Shown here: positions 9,880 to 19,307 of the stretch, piece by piece
How the letters are laid out: each line of letters begins with the position of its first letter
How positions within the stretch are numbered: the stretch's first letter is position 1
Assembly (NCBI GenBank): GCA_016933335.1
Contig: JAFGBD010000012.1
Coordinates: 1-64,000, forward strand
DNA from: Bacteroidales bacterium
Lineage (GTDB): Bacteria; Bacteroidota; Bacteroidia; Bacteroidales; UBA10428
Direction of reading: 5' to 3'
Length of the DNA stretch: 64,000 nt
Program-made: the position numbers and the translations under genes
The notes under the pieces: model-generated
What the model was told of the DNA's origin: nothing
Databases searched by the model: none
What the model saw: only the letters and a program-made list of their open reading frames with translations

Positions 9880-10761
9880 ATGAAAGCATATGTATTTCCC
9901 GGACAGGGAGCACAATATCCCGGCATGGGAAAAGAACTTTACGACACCTGCGAAACTTGCAGATCCATGTTTGAAACGGCCAATGATCTTCTGGGATTCA
10001 GGATCACCGATCTGATGTTTTCAGGAACAAATGAAGATCTGAAACAAACCAGGGTGACACAACCTTCCATATTTCTCCATTCTGTGATACTTGCCAGAGC
10101 CCTTGGCAACAGGTTCAAACCCGACATGGTTGCAGGACATTCACTTGGAGAGTTTTCAGCACTTGTTGCTGCCGGAGCCATATCATTTGAAAACGGAATC
10201 ATTCTGGTATCCAAACGTGCCATGGCCATGCAGAAAGCATGCGAAAAGACTCCGTCTGCCATGGCAGCAGTAATCGGACTGGATGATGAAACGGTTGAAA
10301 AAGTCTGTACCGGAATAAATGATGTCGTTATTCCGGCCAATTACAACTGTCCGGGACAGCTGGTTATTTCCGGATCACTGAACGGGATTGATCAGGCAAT
10401 TGAAAAACTTGTACAGCTCGGGGCAAAAAGAGCTTTAAAACTGCCTGTCGGAGGCGCATTTCATTCACCCTTTATGGAACCTGCAAGAACTGAACTGGAA
10501 AGTGCAATTGATCAGACACATATTAAGGAACCTGTTTGCCCGGTTTACCAGAACGTTACCGCACAGCCGGTAAAAGATCCACATGTCATTAAAGAAAACC
10601 TGAAAGCACAGTTAACATCTCCTGTTAAATGGACTCAAACAGTTAAAAATATGGTGGCCAACGGTGCCCGTTCTTTTATCGAAGTGGGACCCGGAACCGT
10701 ATTGCAGGGACTTATCAGGAAAGTCGATATTAATCTTGAAGTTAGCAGTGCACAGATGTGA
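9880..10761 (+). CDS. fabD: Malonyl-CoA:ACP transacylase
   Basis: The 293-residue protein begins KAYVFPGQGAQYPGMGKEL, with the nucleophile S88 in GHSLGE and the catalytic H195 in GAFHSPFM. It loads malonyl groups on acyl carrier protein for fatty-acid synthesis. The length and motifs are complete. It stands alone between folE and the threonine operon rather than in a fab cluster. Confidence 0.97.
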   Translation: MKAYVFPGQGAQYPGMGKELYDTCETCRSMFETANDLLGFRITDLMFSGTNEDLKQTRVTQPSIFLHSVILARALGNRFKPDMVAGHSLGEFSALVAAGAISFENGIILVSKRAMAMQKACEKTPSAMAAVIGLDDETVEKVCTGINDVVIPANYNCPGQLVISGSLNGIDQAIEKLVQLGAKRALKLPVGGAFHSPFMEPARTELESAIDQTHIKEPVCPVYQNVTAQPVKDPHVIKENLKAQLTSPVKWTQTVKNMVANGARSFIEVGPGTVLQGLIRKVDINLEVSSAQM

Positions 10762-10866
10762 ACCAGCATCAGGGATCATGTCTGCAATCTGGTTCAGAAA
10801 TCAATCCGCTTTACATGATTACCTATTTCACAAAATTGATTAAATTTATGGTAAATCATTGAGAAC

Positions 10867-13296
10867 ATGAAAGTAATTAAGTTTGGAGGTTCTTCAGTCA
10901 ACAGTCCTGAACGAATAATGGAAGTCAAAAAAATCATTGAAAGCCATGATGACCCTGTAGCAGTAGTTATTTCAGCTTTCAATGATACCACCGACAAATT
11001 GATCAGCCTTTGTCACCTGGCATCGGCAAAAGACCATGATTTCTTCAAGGTATACAATGAGATCGAAGGCATGCATCTTGATTTTATCAGCACACTGTTT
11101 AAAAAAGCAAAGGCAGACCATGTGCTGAATAAAGTCAATTCATTATTAAAGGAGCTGTCAAATATTGTGAACGGAGTATATCTTTTAGGAGATATTACAC
11201 CAAAAATACAGGACAAGGTCACCAGTTTTGGTGAACTATTGTCTTCATTGATAGTCAGTGAGCTCATCGAAGAATGCGAACTTCTGGATGTCAGAAATCT
11301 GATTAAGACAAACAGCGATTTCGGTGCTGCCAAAGTCAATTTTTCCGTGACAAACAGGCTGATAAAATTCAAATTCAAGAACCTGGAAAAAACAGTCCTC
11401 ATTCCCGGATTCATTGCCAGTAATGACAGAAATGAAGCGACCACCCTGGGCAGGGGCGGATCAGATTATACGGCATCCGTATTTGCAGCGGCAATTGATG
11501 CTGAGCGACTGGAAATATGGACTGATGTGGATGGTTTTATGACTGCGGATCCGAAAAAAGTAAGAAAGGCTTTTGCAATAGAATCCCTTAGTTATGCCGA
11601 AGCCATAGAATTATCACATTTCGGAGCCGAAGTAATCTATACTCCCACCATCCAGCCAGTTTATCAGAAAAACATCGGAATCATCATTAAAAACACCCTT
11701 AACCCGCAGGCTAAAGGAACAACCATTACCCAGGTTGACAGAGGAAAACCGGACAGGCTCATTAAGGGCATTTCATCCATCGATGATATCAACCTGGTCA
11801 CACTTCAGGGTTCCGGAATGGTAGGGGTAACTGATATCACCGGCAGACTTTTTAATGTTCTGTCTCACAATAATATCAATATTGTACTGATCACGCAGGG
11901 ATCATCTGAATACGCGGTTACTTTTGCCATCAGTCCGCGCGATACGCAAATGGCTGTCGAAATACTCGAAACAGAATTTGAGCCGGAGATCAAACTGAGA
12001 AAAGAGCTTAATATCCTCATTGAAAAGGAACTTTCGGTCATTGCCATCGTTGGTGAAAGAATGAAAAACACACCGGGTATCGCTGCCAATCTTTTTTCAT
12101 CACTTGGAAGAAATGGTATCAGTGCGATTGCCATCGCACAGGGTTCATCAGAACTGAATATATCTGTGGTGATAAAAAAAGAATCGCTTAAAAAAGCCTT
12201 GAATGTTATTCATGAAGGATTTTTCCTGTCTCATATCAAGGAATTGCATTTATATCTGATGGGAATCGGAACTGTTGGCAGCAGCCTGCTCAAACAGATA
12301 CAGAACCAGAAAGCACAGCTTCTGAAGGACCACAATCTGAACATCAATGTAATCGGAATCAGCAATTCACGTAAAATGCTGATGGCCCAGGATGGTATTG
12401 ATCTGAAAAATTATAGTGAACTACTTGAAAAACAAGGGGAAAGAGCTGATATGGATCTTTTCGTTCAAAAAATGCGTTACCTGAACTACAGGAACAGCGT
12501 GTTTATAGACTGTACAGCCAGTGAAAAAATAGCAGCTACCTATAAGGATATCATGGATTCTTTTATCTCGGTGGTTACGGCAAACAAGATTGCCTGTTCA
12601 TCAGCATATCAGCTTTACAAAACACTTAAACTGACTGCCCAGGACAGGAAGGTGAAATTTATGTACGAAACCAATGTTGGTGCAGGTTTGCCTATTATAA
12701 GCACGTTGAATGATCTGGTACGAAGCGGCGATAAAATCATCAGCCTTGAAGCCGTATTATCAGGCACGCTTAATTTTATCCTGAACGTACTTGATGAGAA
12801 TAATAAACTCAGCAATGCTGTTAAACTGGCCCAGGAAAAGGGATACTCCGAACCTGATCCGCGGATAGACCTTAGTGGTACCGATGTTTTGAGGAAACTT
12901 CTCATCCTGGCACGTGAGGCAGCATACCCGCTTGAAAAAGATGATATAAAAATCAATGCTTTTCTGCCACCGGAACTGTTTAAAGGTCCGATAGATGATT
13001 TCTGGCTGAATATCAGAAAACATGATGGTGAGTTTGAAAACCGGCGAAAAGAAACAGAATCCAGACACAGGAAATTAAGATATGTCGCACTGCTCGATAA
13101 AGGTAAAGCGTCAATCGGACTGCAGGAGGTTGACTCAGACCATCCTGCATATAACCTTGACGACAGCAATAACATTATTGTCATACGGACTGAAAGATAC
13201 CGCGAACAACCAATGGTGATCAGGGGATATGGTGCCGGTTCCGAGGTGACGGCAGCAGGCGTTTTTGCGGAAATAATAAGAGTAGCCAACCTTTAA
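10867..13296 (+). CDS. thrA: Bifunctional aspartokinase / homoserine dehydrogenase
   Basis: The 809-residue protein fuses an aspartokinase (about 1-290, starting KVIKFGGSSV), two ACT-type regulatory segments (about 300-450, with SGMVGVTDITGRLF and then NTPGIAANLFSSL) and homoserine dehydrogenase (about 460-809, NAD(P) motif GIGTVGSSLL, catalytic region YETNVGAGLP). It performs the first and third steps from aspartate to homoserine and is probably feedback-inhibited through the ACT region. The stop codon overlaps the start of the next gene (TAATG), so the two are translationally coupled. Confidence 0.97.
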   Translation: MKVIKFGGSSVNSPERIMEVKKIIESHDDPVAVVISAFNDTTDKLISLCHLASAKDHDFFKVYNEIEGMHLDFISTLFKKAKADHVLNKVNSLLKELSNIVNGVYLLGDITPKIQDKVTSFGELLSSLIVSELIEECELLDVRNLIKTNSDFGAAKVNFSVTNRLIKFKFKNLEKTVLIPGFIASNDRNEATTLGRGGSDYTASVFAAAIDAERLEIWTDVDGFMTADPKKVRKAFAIESLSYAEAIELSHFGAEVIYTPTIQPVYQKNIGIIIKNTLNPQAKGTTITQVDRGKPDRLIKGISSIDDINLVTLQGSGMVGVTDITGRLFNVLSHNNINIVLITQGSSEYAVTFAISPRDTQMAVEILETEFEPEIKLRKELNILIEKELSVIAIVGERMKNTPGIAANLFSSLGRNGISAIAIAQGSSELNISVVIKKESLKKALNVIHEGFFLSHIKELHLYLMGIGTVGSSLLKQIQNQKAQLLKDHNLNINVIGISNSRKMLMAQDGIDLKNYSELLEKQGERADMDLFVQKMRYLNYRNSVFIDCTASEKIAATYKDIMDSFISVVTANKIACSSAYQLYKTLKLTAQDRKVKFMYETNVGAGLPIISTLNDLVRSGDKIISLEAVLSGTLNFILNVLDENNKLSNAVKLAQEKGYSEPDPRIDLSGTDVLRKLLILAREAAYPLEKDDIKINAFLPPELFKGPIDDFWLNIRKHDGEFENRRKETESRHRKLRYVALLDKGKASIGLQEVDSDHPAYNLDDSNNIIVIRTERYREQPMVIRGYGAGSEVTAAGVFAEIIRVANL

Positions 13297-13964
13297 TGCC
13301 GGCCATGATTAACGGGGTTGTCTTTGATCTGGATGGTGTTGTTATTGACTCCGAACCGCTTTGGAAGATTGCCGAGAAAAAAGTATTTAAAACAGTAGGA
13401 ATTGAACTTACGACAGGCATGTGCCGTCAAACCACCGGTCTGGATAACATGAGCACTGTCAGGCACTGGTATTCCTTCAAACCATGGAAAAACAAATCTC
13501 CGGAGCAGGTTGCCTCGGAAATTTCTGACGAAGTGATATCGCTGATCCGTCAGTACGGCAAACCGAAAGACGGAATTATGAACATCATTGATTTTTTCAG
13601 CGATTTAAGCATCCCGCTTGCTGTTGCCTCATCGTCCGGGATTAAAATTATCAATGCTGCTTTGGAAAAAATAAAATTAAAAGATAAGTTTGCAGCCGTT
13701 CATTCGAGTGAATCCGAAGAATTCGGCAAACCACACCCGGCTGTGTATATTTCAGCTGCAGGATTACTTGACCTGAGGCCGGAGGATTGCCTGGCCTTTG
13801 AAGATTCTTTCTTTGGTGCACTGGCAGCAAAATCAGCCATGATGAAAGTTGTGGCGGTGCTTGAAAAACAAGACTATCTTGATTCCAGGTTCGATTTCAC
13901 CGACCTGAAAATAGAATCGCTTGATTCATTCGGAATGCATGAGTTTAATAATTTGAATCAATAA
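13296..13964 (+). CDS. HAD-IA phosphatase/phosphomutase-like protein in the threonine operon
   Basis: The 222-residue HAD protein has the nucleophile motif DLDGVVIDSEPLW (D10, D12), motif II in VASSSG and motif IV in AFEDSFFG. It resembles YniC/HxpB-type sugar-phosphate phosphatases or beta-phosphoglucomutase. Its ATG overlaps the thrA stop codon and it sits exactly where thrB would be expected, between thrA and thrC. HAD enzymes are not known homoserine kinases, and nothing in the sequence proves a threonine role; it may be a metabolite-repair phosphatase. Confidence 0.85.
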   Translation: MPAMINGVVFDLDGVVIDSEPLWKIAEKKVFKTVGIELTTGMCRQTTGLDNMSTVRHWYSFKPWKNKSPEQVASEISDEVISLIRQYGKPKDGIMNIIDFFSDLSIPLAVASSSGIKIINAALEKIKLKDKFAAVHSSESEEFGKPHPAVYISAAGLLDLRPEDCLAFEDSFFGALAAKSAMMKVVAVLEKQDYLDSRFDFTDLKIESLDSFGMHEFNNLNQ

Positions 13965-13990
13965 CAATATATTAGCTCCGGTATAAAAGA

Positions 13991-15361
13991 ATGCTGCAGA
14001 ATATCAAATACTATTCCACCAATTTGCAGGCTGAGAAAGTCTCTTTCAGGGAAGCGCTGTTAAAAGGTCTTGCTCCTGACAGGGGTTTGTATATGCCTGA
14101 CACCATTCCTTTAGTCAGCAGTGAAGAATTGCAGGCCTTTAAAGACCATGAATACTATGAAATAGCATATAAGGTTCTTCGTAAATTTCTGCATCAGGAA
14201 GTGCCGGATCACGATCTTTTAAACATTGCCCGCGATGCGTATGATTTTCATGTCCCTCTTGAAAATGTGTATGAAAGAAAATACATCATGCGGCTTGACC
14301 ATGGACCAACAGCATCGTTTAAAGACTTTGCGGCACGTATGATGGGTCGCCTTATGCAGTATTTTCTGCGTAAGGAAAACAGAAACCTGCTGATTCTTAC
14401 CGCAACCTCGGGTGATACCGGAAGTGCCATAGCCAATGCCTTTTACGGACTCCGCAACATCAAAGCCGTTGTACTGTTTCCTGAAACGGAAGTTACTGAA
14501 AGACAGCGCAAGCAGATGACCACCCTCCATAAGAATATAAAGATCATTTCTGTGAAAGGAAAATTTGATGATTGCCAGGCACTGGTTAAAAGAGCCTTTG
14601 CTGATCCGGAATTGAACCACCTCCGGTTGTCATCTGCAAATTCCATCAATATTGGCAGGTTGTTGCCACAATCGGTATATTATATCTATGCATACAGTAA
14701 ACTCAATAACGGCAAACCGGATGATAAGATTATCTTTTCAGTGCCCTCGGGCAATTTCGGGGATCTGATGGGCGGTCTGATAGCCATGAAAGCAGGCCTC
14801 CCTGTAAAAAGGTTTGTTGTTTCAACGAATGCAAATGACGAGGTACCTGTTTACTGGCAAACAGGCACTTACAATACGATTATTCCATCCGTCAATTGTA
14901 TTTCAAGCGCAATGAATGTAGGACATCCCAGCAATATGGCCCGGATCGTTGCATTGTACGGGGGTGTTATGGACGAAAACGGAGTGATGGTCACAGAACC
15001 CGATATTGAGAAAATGAGAGCTGAGATGTTTGCCGTAAGCATTGATGACAAAGCAACAAAAGAGACAATCAGAACAGCATACGAAAGATTCAACCTTCTT
15101 CTTGAGCCTCACGGTGCTGTCGGATGGGCAGGACTGATGAAAGACTTTGAGGTAAACCAACCCGATGCCGGGCAGGACCAGCTGTCGGTAAGTCTTGAAA
15201 CAGCACATCCTGCCAAATTTCCGGAGGAGATCAGGGGAGTAATCGGAATTGAGCCTGAACTGCCGGAAAGTCTGAAATATCTTGATGAAAAAACAGAAAA
15301 GTTCGATTCCATCGAAAATGACTATCATGTTTTTAAGAATTACCTGAAAGATAATTACTGA
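13991..15361 (+). CDS. thrC: Threonine synthase
   Basis: The 456-residue PLP enzyme carries the Schiff-base lysine K111 in TASFKDFAARM and the phosphate-binding loops TATSGDTGSA and VPSGNFGDLMGG. The N-terminal part (YYSTNLQAEKVSFREALLKG) is that of the long bacterial/yeast-type threonine synthases. It converts O-phosphohomoserine to threonine. It is third in the thrA operon and is followed after only 8 bp by thrH. Confidence 0.96.
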   Translation: MLQNIKYYSTNLQAEKVSFREALLKGLAPDRGLYMPDTIPLVSSEELQAFKDHEYYEIAYKVLRKFLHQEVPDHDLLNIARDAYDFHVPLENVYERKYIMRLDHGPTASFKDFAARMMGRLMQYFLRKENRNLLILTATSGDTGSAIANAFYGLRNIKAVVLFPETEVTERQRKQMTTLHKNIKIISVKGKFDDCQALVKRAFADPELNHLRLSSANSINIGRLLPQSVYYIYAYSKLNNGKPDDKIIFSVPSGNFGDLMGGLIAMKAGLPVKRFVVSTNANDEVPVYWQTGTYNTIIPSVNCISSAMNVGHPSNMARIVALYGGVMDENGVMVTEPDIEKMRAEMFAVSIDDKATKETIRTAYERFNLLLEPHGAVGWAGLMKDFEVNQPDAGQDQLSVSLETAHPAKFPEEIRGVIGIEPELPESLKYLDEKTEKFDSIENDYHVFKNYLKDNY

Positions 15362-15369
15362 TTAAAATT

Positions 15370-15987
15370 ATGATGACTATGCATGCAGTCTGTTCTGATT
15401 TGGAAGGTGTCTGGGTTCCCGAGGTATGGATCAATGTTTCATTGAAAACAGGCATTGAAGATTTAAAATACACCACAAGGGATATCAAAGACTATGATGA
15501 ACTGATGCGATACAGGATTAAGATACTGAAGCAGCATGGTCTTAAGCTTAAGGATATCCAGAATGTAATAGCTACCATCAGACCCCTTGACGGAGCTCCT
15601 GAAATGGTAAGCTGGCTGAAAAAGGTCACACGGTTCATCGTTGTTTCAGATACGTTTGTTGAATTTGCCTCCCCGCTCATACAACAGCTCGACTGGCCAA
15701 CATTGTTCTGCCATTCCCTGGTTGTTGATGAAGAAGGAAACATAACAGGGTATGCACTGAGGCAGAAGGACTCCAAGAAAAAGGTCGTGCAGGCATTACG
15801 AAGTCTTAATTACCAGGTAATTGCGTTTGGCGATTCCTACAACGACATCTCAATGCTCCAGGAGGCAGATAACGCCATTTTATACAATCCGCCTGAAAAC
15901 GTAGTGGATGATTACCCCCAGTTCCCGGTCATCCATGATTATACAGAACTGAAAAAATACCTCCTGCCTCATTTTGGCACAGGTTAG
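15370..15987 (+). CDS. thrH: ThrH-type phosphoserine phosphatase / homoserine phosphotransferase
   Basis: The 205-residue HAD protein matches my memory of Pseudomonas ThrH along its length: DLEGVWVPEVWI at the nucleophile (D10), KTGI, TTRDIKDYDELM, HGLKLKDIQNVIAT, SDTFVEF, the GYALRQKD segment and GDSYND. ThrH is known to dephosphorylate phosphoserine and to transfer its phosphate to homoserine. Here it directly follows thrC, and no ThrB-type homoserine kinase is present, so it is a candidate for supplying O-phosphohomoserine. It ends 3 bp from the convergent lipoprotein gene. Confidence 0.93.
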   Translation: MMTMHAVCSDLEGVWVPEVWINVSLKTGIEDLKYTTRDIKDYDELMRYRIKILKQHGLKLKDIQNVIATIRPLDGAPEMVSWLKKVTRFIVVSDTFVEFASPLIQQLDWPTLFCHSLVVDEEGNITGYALRQKDSKKKVVQALRSLNYQVIAFGDSYNDISMLQEADNAILYNPPENVVDDYPQFPVIHDYTELKKYLLPHFGTG

Positions 15988-15990
15988 AGT

Positions 15991-16542
15991 TCAGTTATCC
16001 GGATGGCATAAAAAGGTGCTCTTTATCTTTTCAAATCCCTTCTTATTTAAGCCTGATTCATCAACCGATTCCTGGAATACAAGCATGAAAGTCATGCCAC
16101 CGCAATAAAAAGAGATTATTTCACCCCTGGATTCAACCCCAAGAATGGTTGCCTTATATACAGATACGTTACAAGGCATATCATTGAAAACAGAATCGAC
16201 AGTCTCTTCAAACTCAACGGTGGCGGCTTTCATAAGGATATTTTTTTCGAACTCGTTCATGTACATACGGATACAGCTATCAAGTTCAGTGATACCGTAA
16301 ATCCATGAGGCCATAAATATACCGCCTGAACCAAAACCTTTTCGCTGGCAGGAAACATGGTATCCGGTGTCTTTAATTATCCTCCGGTCGATTATTTTCC
16401 AGCCTTCCGGAGAAACAAAAGACACTCCGTCTTTTTCAAAAAGGGTTTCAGGCAGACTCCCGGCACAACCATTCAGGACAAAAAATACCGGTATCACCAG
16501 GCCAAAGCTTTTCAATAAAAAATCAATGAATCTGCCAAACAT
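15991..16542 (-). CDS. Putative lipoprotein of unknown function
   Basis: I choose ATG 16542 because the longer reading frame would start with TTG at 16584. From the ATG the 183-residue protein starts MFGRFIDFLLKSFGLVIP and has a lipobox ending in VLNGC (C24), so it should be lipidated and exported. The rest (GVSFVSPEGWKIID, followed by alternating beta-rich segments) resembles small photosystem/PsbP-like or DUF-type lipoproteins, but I do not recognise a family. It lies 60 bp downstream of crtB on the same strand. Confidence 0.72.
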   Translation of the reverse strand: MFGRFIDFLLKSFGLVIPVFFVLNGCAGSLPETLFEKDGVSFVSPEGWKIIDRRIIKDTGYHVSCQRKGFGSGGIFMASWIYGITELDSCIRMYMNEFEKNILMKAATVEFEETVDSVFNDMPCNVSVYKATILGVESRGEIISFYCGGMTFMLVFQESVDESGLNKKGFEKIKSTFLCHPDN

Positions 16543-16602
16543 CCGTTTATTGATAATTGTTGATGATATCCGGTTATGCCACAAATCACAAATCCATACT
16601 TT

Positions 16603-17553
16603 TCAGCCCTGTCCGAATTTCAGGATGGTCTGATAAACCCGTTCTTTAATTGCACCGGGACCAGGATTCAGTTCTTCTCCGGTAAACATACCATTGTCCG
16701 GGTCAATTCTTTCAAAGACCATCAGATACAAATTGAATATGATTTCCAGGCTCAGCTGGTATCTTGGCTCAAGATAAGGTTTGATATTCTCTATTATCCG
16801 GTAAGTCTCCTGCCTGTATTGGTCAGCCAGAACATGATACTCTTTTACCATCGCACGAAACCGGTCATCCACGCTGCCTTTTAAGGCAAACTCCCGGAGT
16901 ATTTTCCTGTCAAGGCCGTATTTCTTAACGAGGTCATCGGCAAAATAATTCAGGTGATTAAGCTGGTCTTTCCGGAAGTCGCGAATAATATGCACCAGGT
17001 AGCTGAATATTGCACATGGTCTTGCTGCTTCCGCAACATCAAATTCAGGCGGATTAAACACACCATTTTGTCTTTTGATCCCGCAAAGATGAACAAAAAT
17101 TGCTGCCGGAGCTACTGATGCTCCTTCTGCATATTCAAGAAATGACCCGAGGGTTGGAAATCCATTGTGATGTATATCATATATCATTGACCTGGCAAAG
17201 TTCTGGAGCGGCCAGACCGGAATCCTGAATTTGTCAAGTGTCCCGGTAAGCCTCTCCTGCATCGGATTACACGGATTCTTTGCTTTAATGGTACCAATCC
17301 AGTAATCGACATCACCCATAAGCCTTTTTTTCTCGCTCTCCGGAATCCCACCGCTGGCCGCCTTACAGTCATCAACCAGGTCGTCAACTGCCCTCATAAA
17401 CTGATAGCATGTCTTTGCGGCACAATACCTTTCCTCATCCCAGAAACTGGCAGCTATCAGAATATTGGGATGATCCTTGATCTTTTCAAAATCAATCCTG
17501 TTGTACAGGTCGATATAATTATACGGTTCGACAGCCATGTCAGATATTTTCAT
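16603..17553 (-). CDS. crtB: Phytoene/squalene synthase family protein
   Basis: The 316-residue protein has both aspartate-rich motifs of head-to-head prenyl synthases: DDLVDD at 57-62 and RDFRKD with D192/D196. It condenses two prenyl diphosphates to phytoene (C40) or a C30 product. Pairing with a crtI-type desaturase gene 85 bp upstream on the same strand supports a carotenoid role. Whether the product is C30 or C40 cannot be read from the sequence. Confidence 0.9.
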   Translation of the reverse strand: MKISDMAVEPYNYIDLYNRIDFEKIKDHPNILIAASFWDEERYCAAKTCYQFMRAVDDLVDDCKAASGGIPESEKKRLMGDVDYWIGTIKAKNPCNPMQERLTGTLDKFRIPVWPLQNFARSMIYDIHHNGFPTLGSFLEYAEGASVAPAAIFVHLCGIKRQNGVFNPPEFDVAEAARPCAIFSYLVHIIRDFRKDQLNHLNYFADDLVKKYGLDRKILREFALKGSVDDRFRAMVKEYHVLADQYRQETYRIIENIKPYLEPRYQLSLEIIFNLYLMVFERIDPDNGMFTGEELNPGPGAIKERVYQTILKFGQG

Positions 17554-17637
17554 AACGTTTTTGATGTTAAGGACTCCAAAAATCAGGCCGAAAATATAAA
17601 CATTTTATCCAATTTCCTCCCCTGACAGCCAACATTT

Positions 17638-19128
17638 TTAATCTCCGGTCATTTTCAGGATTCGTTCCGATGTCAACCGGGCAGACATCAGTACAAGCGG
17701 TACCCCATTCCCCGGGTGGGTACTTCCACCTGCAAAGAACAGGTTACTGTATCGTTTATGCTGATTGTGCGGACGAAAATATCCCATCTGCATAATATTG
17801 TGATTCAGGCTTCCGAAGGTAGCCCCTCTTGACAGGTTAAACATATTCTTCCAGGTACCGGGCAGATAACTGATCTCGAATTTTATGTTTTTCTCGAGAT
17901 CGGTCAATCCTGCCCTGGCCAGTCGTGCTATAACGCTTTTTCTGGCATCATCTTTCAGCTTCACCCAGTCCTGCTCAAACCGACTGTCTATGTGGCCTGC
18001 AGGAATAATCACAGAAAGCGTGTCATGCCCTGCCGGTGCTGCATCCGGATCAGACCTAACCGGAGCATGGACATAAAAGCTTGGCTCGCCTGAAAGCGAC
18101 TTCTTTTTAAATATGAGTATCAGGTTATCGTGGTATTTATCTGACAGGAATACACTATGATGACCTAACTGGGGATAGACCTTTTTAAGTCCCCAGTGAA
18201 ACACGATGGCAGAACAGGTATATCTCATCCTTTCTGCTCTGCGGCTGAATCGTTTATCAGCCAGTAATTCACGGCAAACATACGGAAGATCAGCATTGGC
18301 AACAACAATATCCGCATCTTTCTTTTCACCGTTCTTCAGCACAACCCCTTTTACCTTGTTTTTACCTGTTTCTATCTTTTCAACCGGAAAATTATAGAAA
18401 AATTTTACCCCCAGATCTCCGGCAAGTGAACATAGCTTGCTGACAAGGCCGTACATACCCCCTTTGATAGCCATGGAACCTTCAACCAGCTCGGCTGCAG
18501 GAATCATTATAAACAATGCAGGTGCCTTGAGAGGGTTCTGTCCCACATAAATATTCTGAAAGGTAAAAGCTTTTTTAAGATGATCGTTCTTAAAAAACCT
18601 GCCAGCATATCGTACATGCCTGAGATAGGTCTTTAACTTCAGAAGCAGCAGCACATTCCTGAAACTGGCAAATTCAAAGATATTGTAAAAATTACGGCCG
18701 ATTAAATTGTTGAATGCAAGGGTATATTTCTTATATCCACTGGCTATGTAATTCAAAAACCTGTTGAAACTTCCCGGTTCAATGTCTTCAAGCTGCGACT
18801 GCATCTGATTTAGATTTGTTGTAAAACCGATGCGTGTATCATCTTCAAAATATAAAGTATAGATTGTATGAAGAGGAATGGTCTCAAAGCATTCTTCGAG
18901 TTTTAATCCCCACGAATCAAATATTTTCCTGTAAACATTCGGCATTAAAAAAATGGTAGCTCCCAGATCGAACCGGTGTCCTTCACGTATAAGCTGACCG
19001 CACCGTCCGCCCGGAGTGGCATTTTTTTCATAGACCTCCACTTTAAAACCTTTCTTCGCCAGATACAATGCAGTGGCAATGCCCCCTATACCGGCACCGA
19101 TAATAATGACAGATCTGTCTTTTTTCAT
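17638..19128 (-). CDS. crtI: Phytoene desaturase (CrtI family)
   Basis: From ATG 19128 (MKKDRSVIIIGAG) the protein has 496 residues; a longer frame begins at TTG 19161, but the ATG leads straight into the FAD-binding GAGIGG motif. Typical family segments are TPGGRCGQ, EGHRFDLGATIFLMP and the C-terminal FAGGSTHPGNGVPLVLMSA. It introduces double bonds into phytoene to give coloured carotenoids. The following gene is crtB. I see no lycopene cyclase or hydroxylase gene nearby, so the end product is unknown. Confidence 0.93.
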   Translation of the reverse strand: MKKDRSVIIIGAGIGGIATALYLAKKGFKVEVYEKNATPGGRCGQLIREGHRFDLGATIFLMPNVYRKIFDSWGLKLEECFETIPLHTIYTLYFEDDTRIGFTTNLNQMQSQLEDIEPGSFNRFLNYIASGYKKYTLAFNNLIGRNFYNIFEFASFRNVLLLLKLKTYLRHVRYAGRFFKNDHLKKAFTFQNIYVGQNPLKAPALFIMIPAAELVEGSMAIKGGMYGLVSKLCSLAGDLGVKFFYNFPVEKIETGKNKVKGVVLKNGEKKDADIVVANADLPYVCRELLADKRFSRRAERMRYTCSAIVFHWGLKKVYPQLGHHSVFLSDKYHDNLILIFKKKSLSGEPSFYVHAPVRSDPDAAPAGHDTLSVIIPAGHIDSRFEQDWVKLKDDARKSVIARLARAGLTDLEKNIKFEISYLPGTWKNMFNLSRGATFGSLNHNIMQMGYFRPHNQHKRYSNLFFAGGSTHPGNGVPLVLMSARLTSERILKMTGD

Positions 19129-19307
19129 TTTATAGGTTATAAAACTTTCAATCACTGCCAAAATAACAAATTATTAAAGACTGTAGCAAACAGAAACATA
19201 AAAACGAGATTGACTTTTTTGTTAAAATATCATACATTTAATCTGTCATTCTGTAACTCTTCCTGATATTGTCAGGATTATGACCTTAATTTTTGATTTT
19301 AAAGGAT

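Noticed and set aside
12615-13289. Long minus-strand frame inside thrA
   Set aside because: It is a Ser-rich antisense shadow of the conserved homoserine dehydrogenase part.
13296-13964. Homoserine kinase (thrB) by position
   Set aside because: The sequence is a HAD phosphatase with DxD nucleophile motif, not a GHMP or PGM-like kinase.
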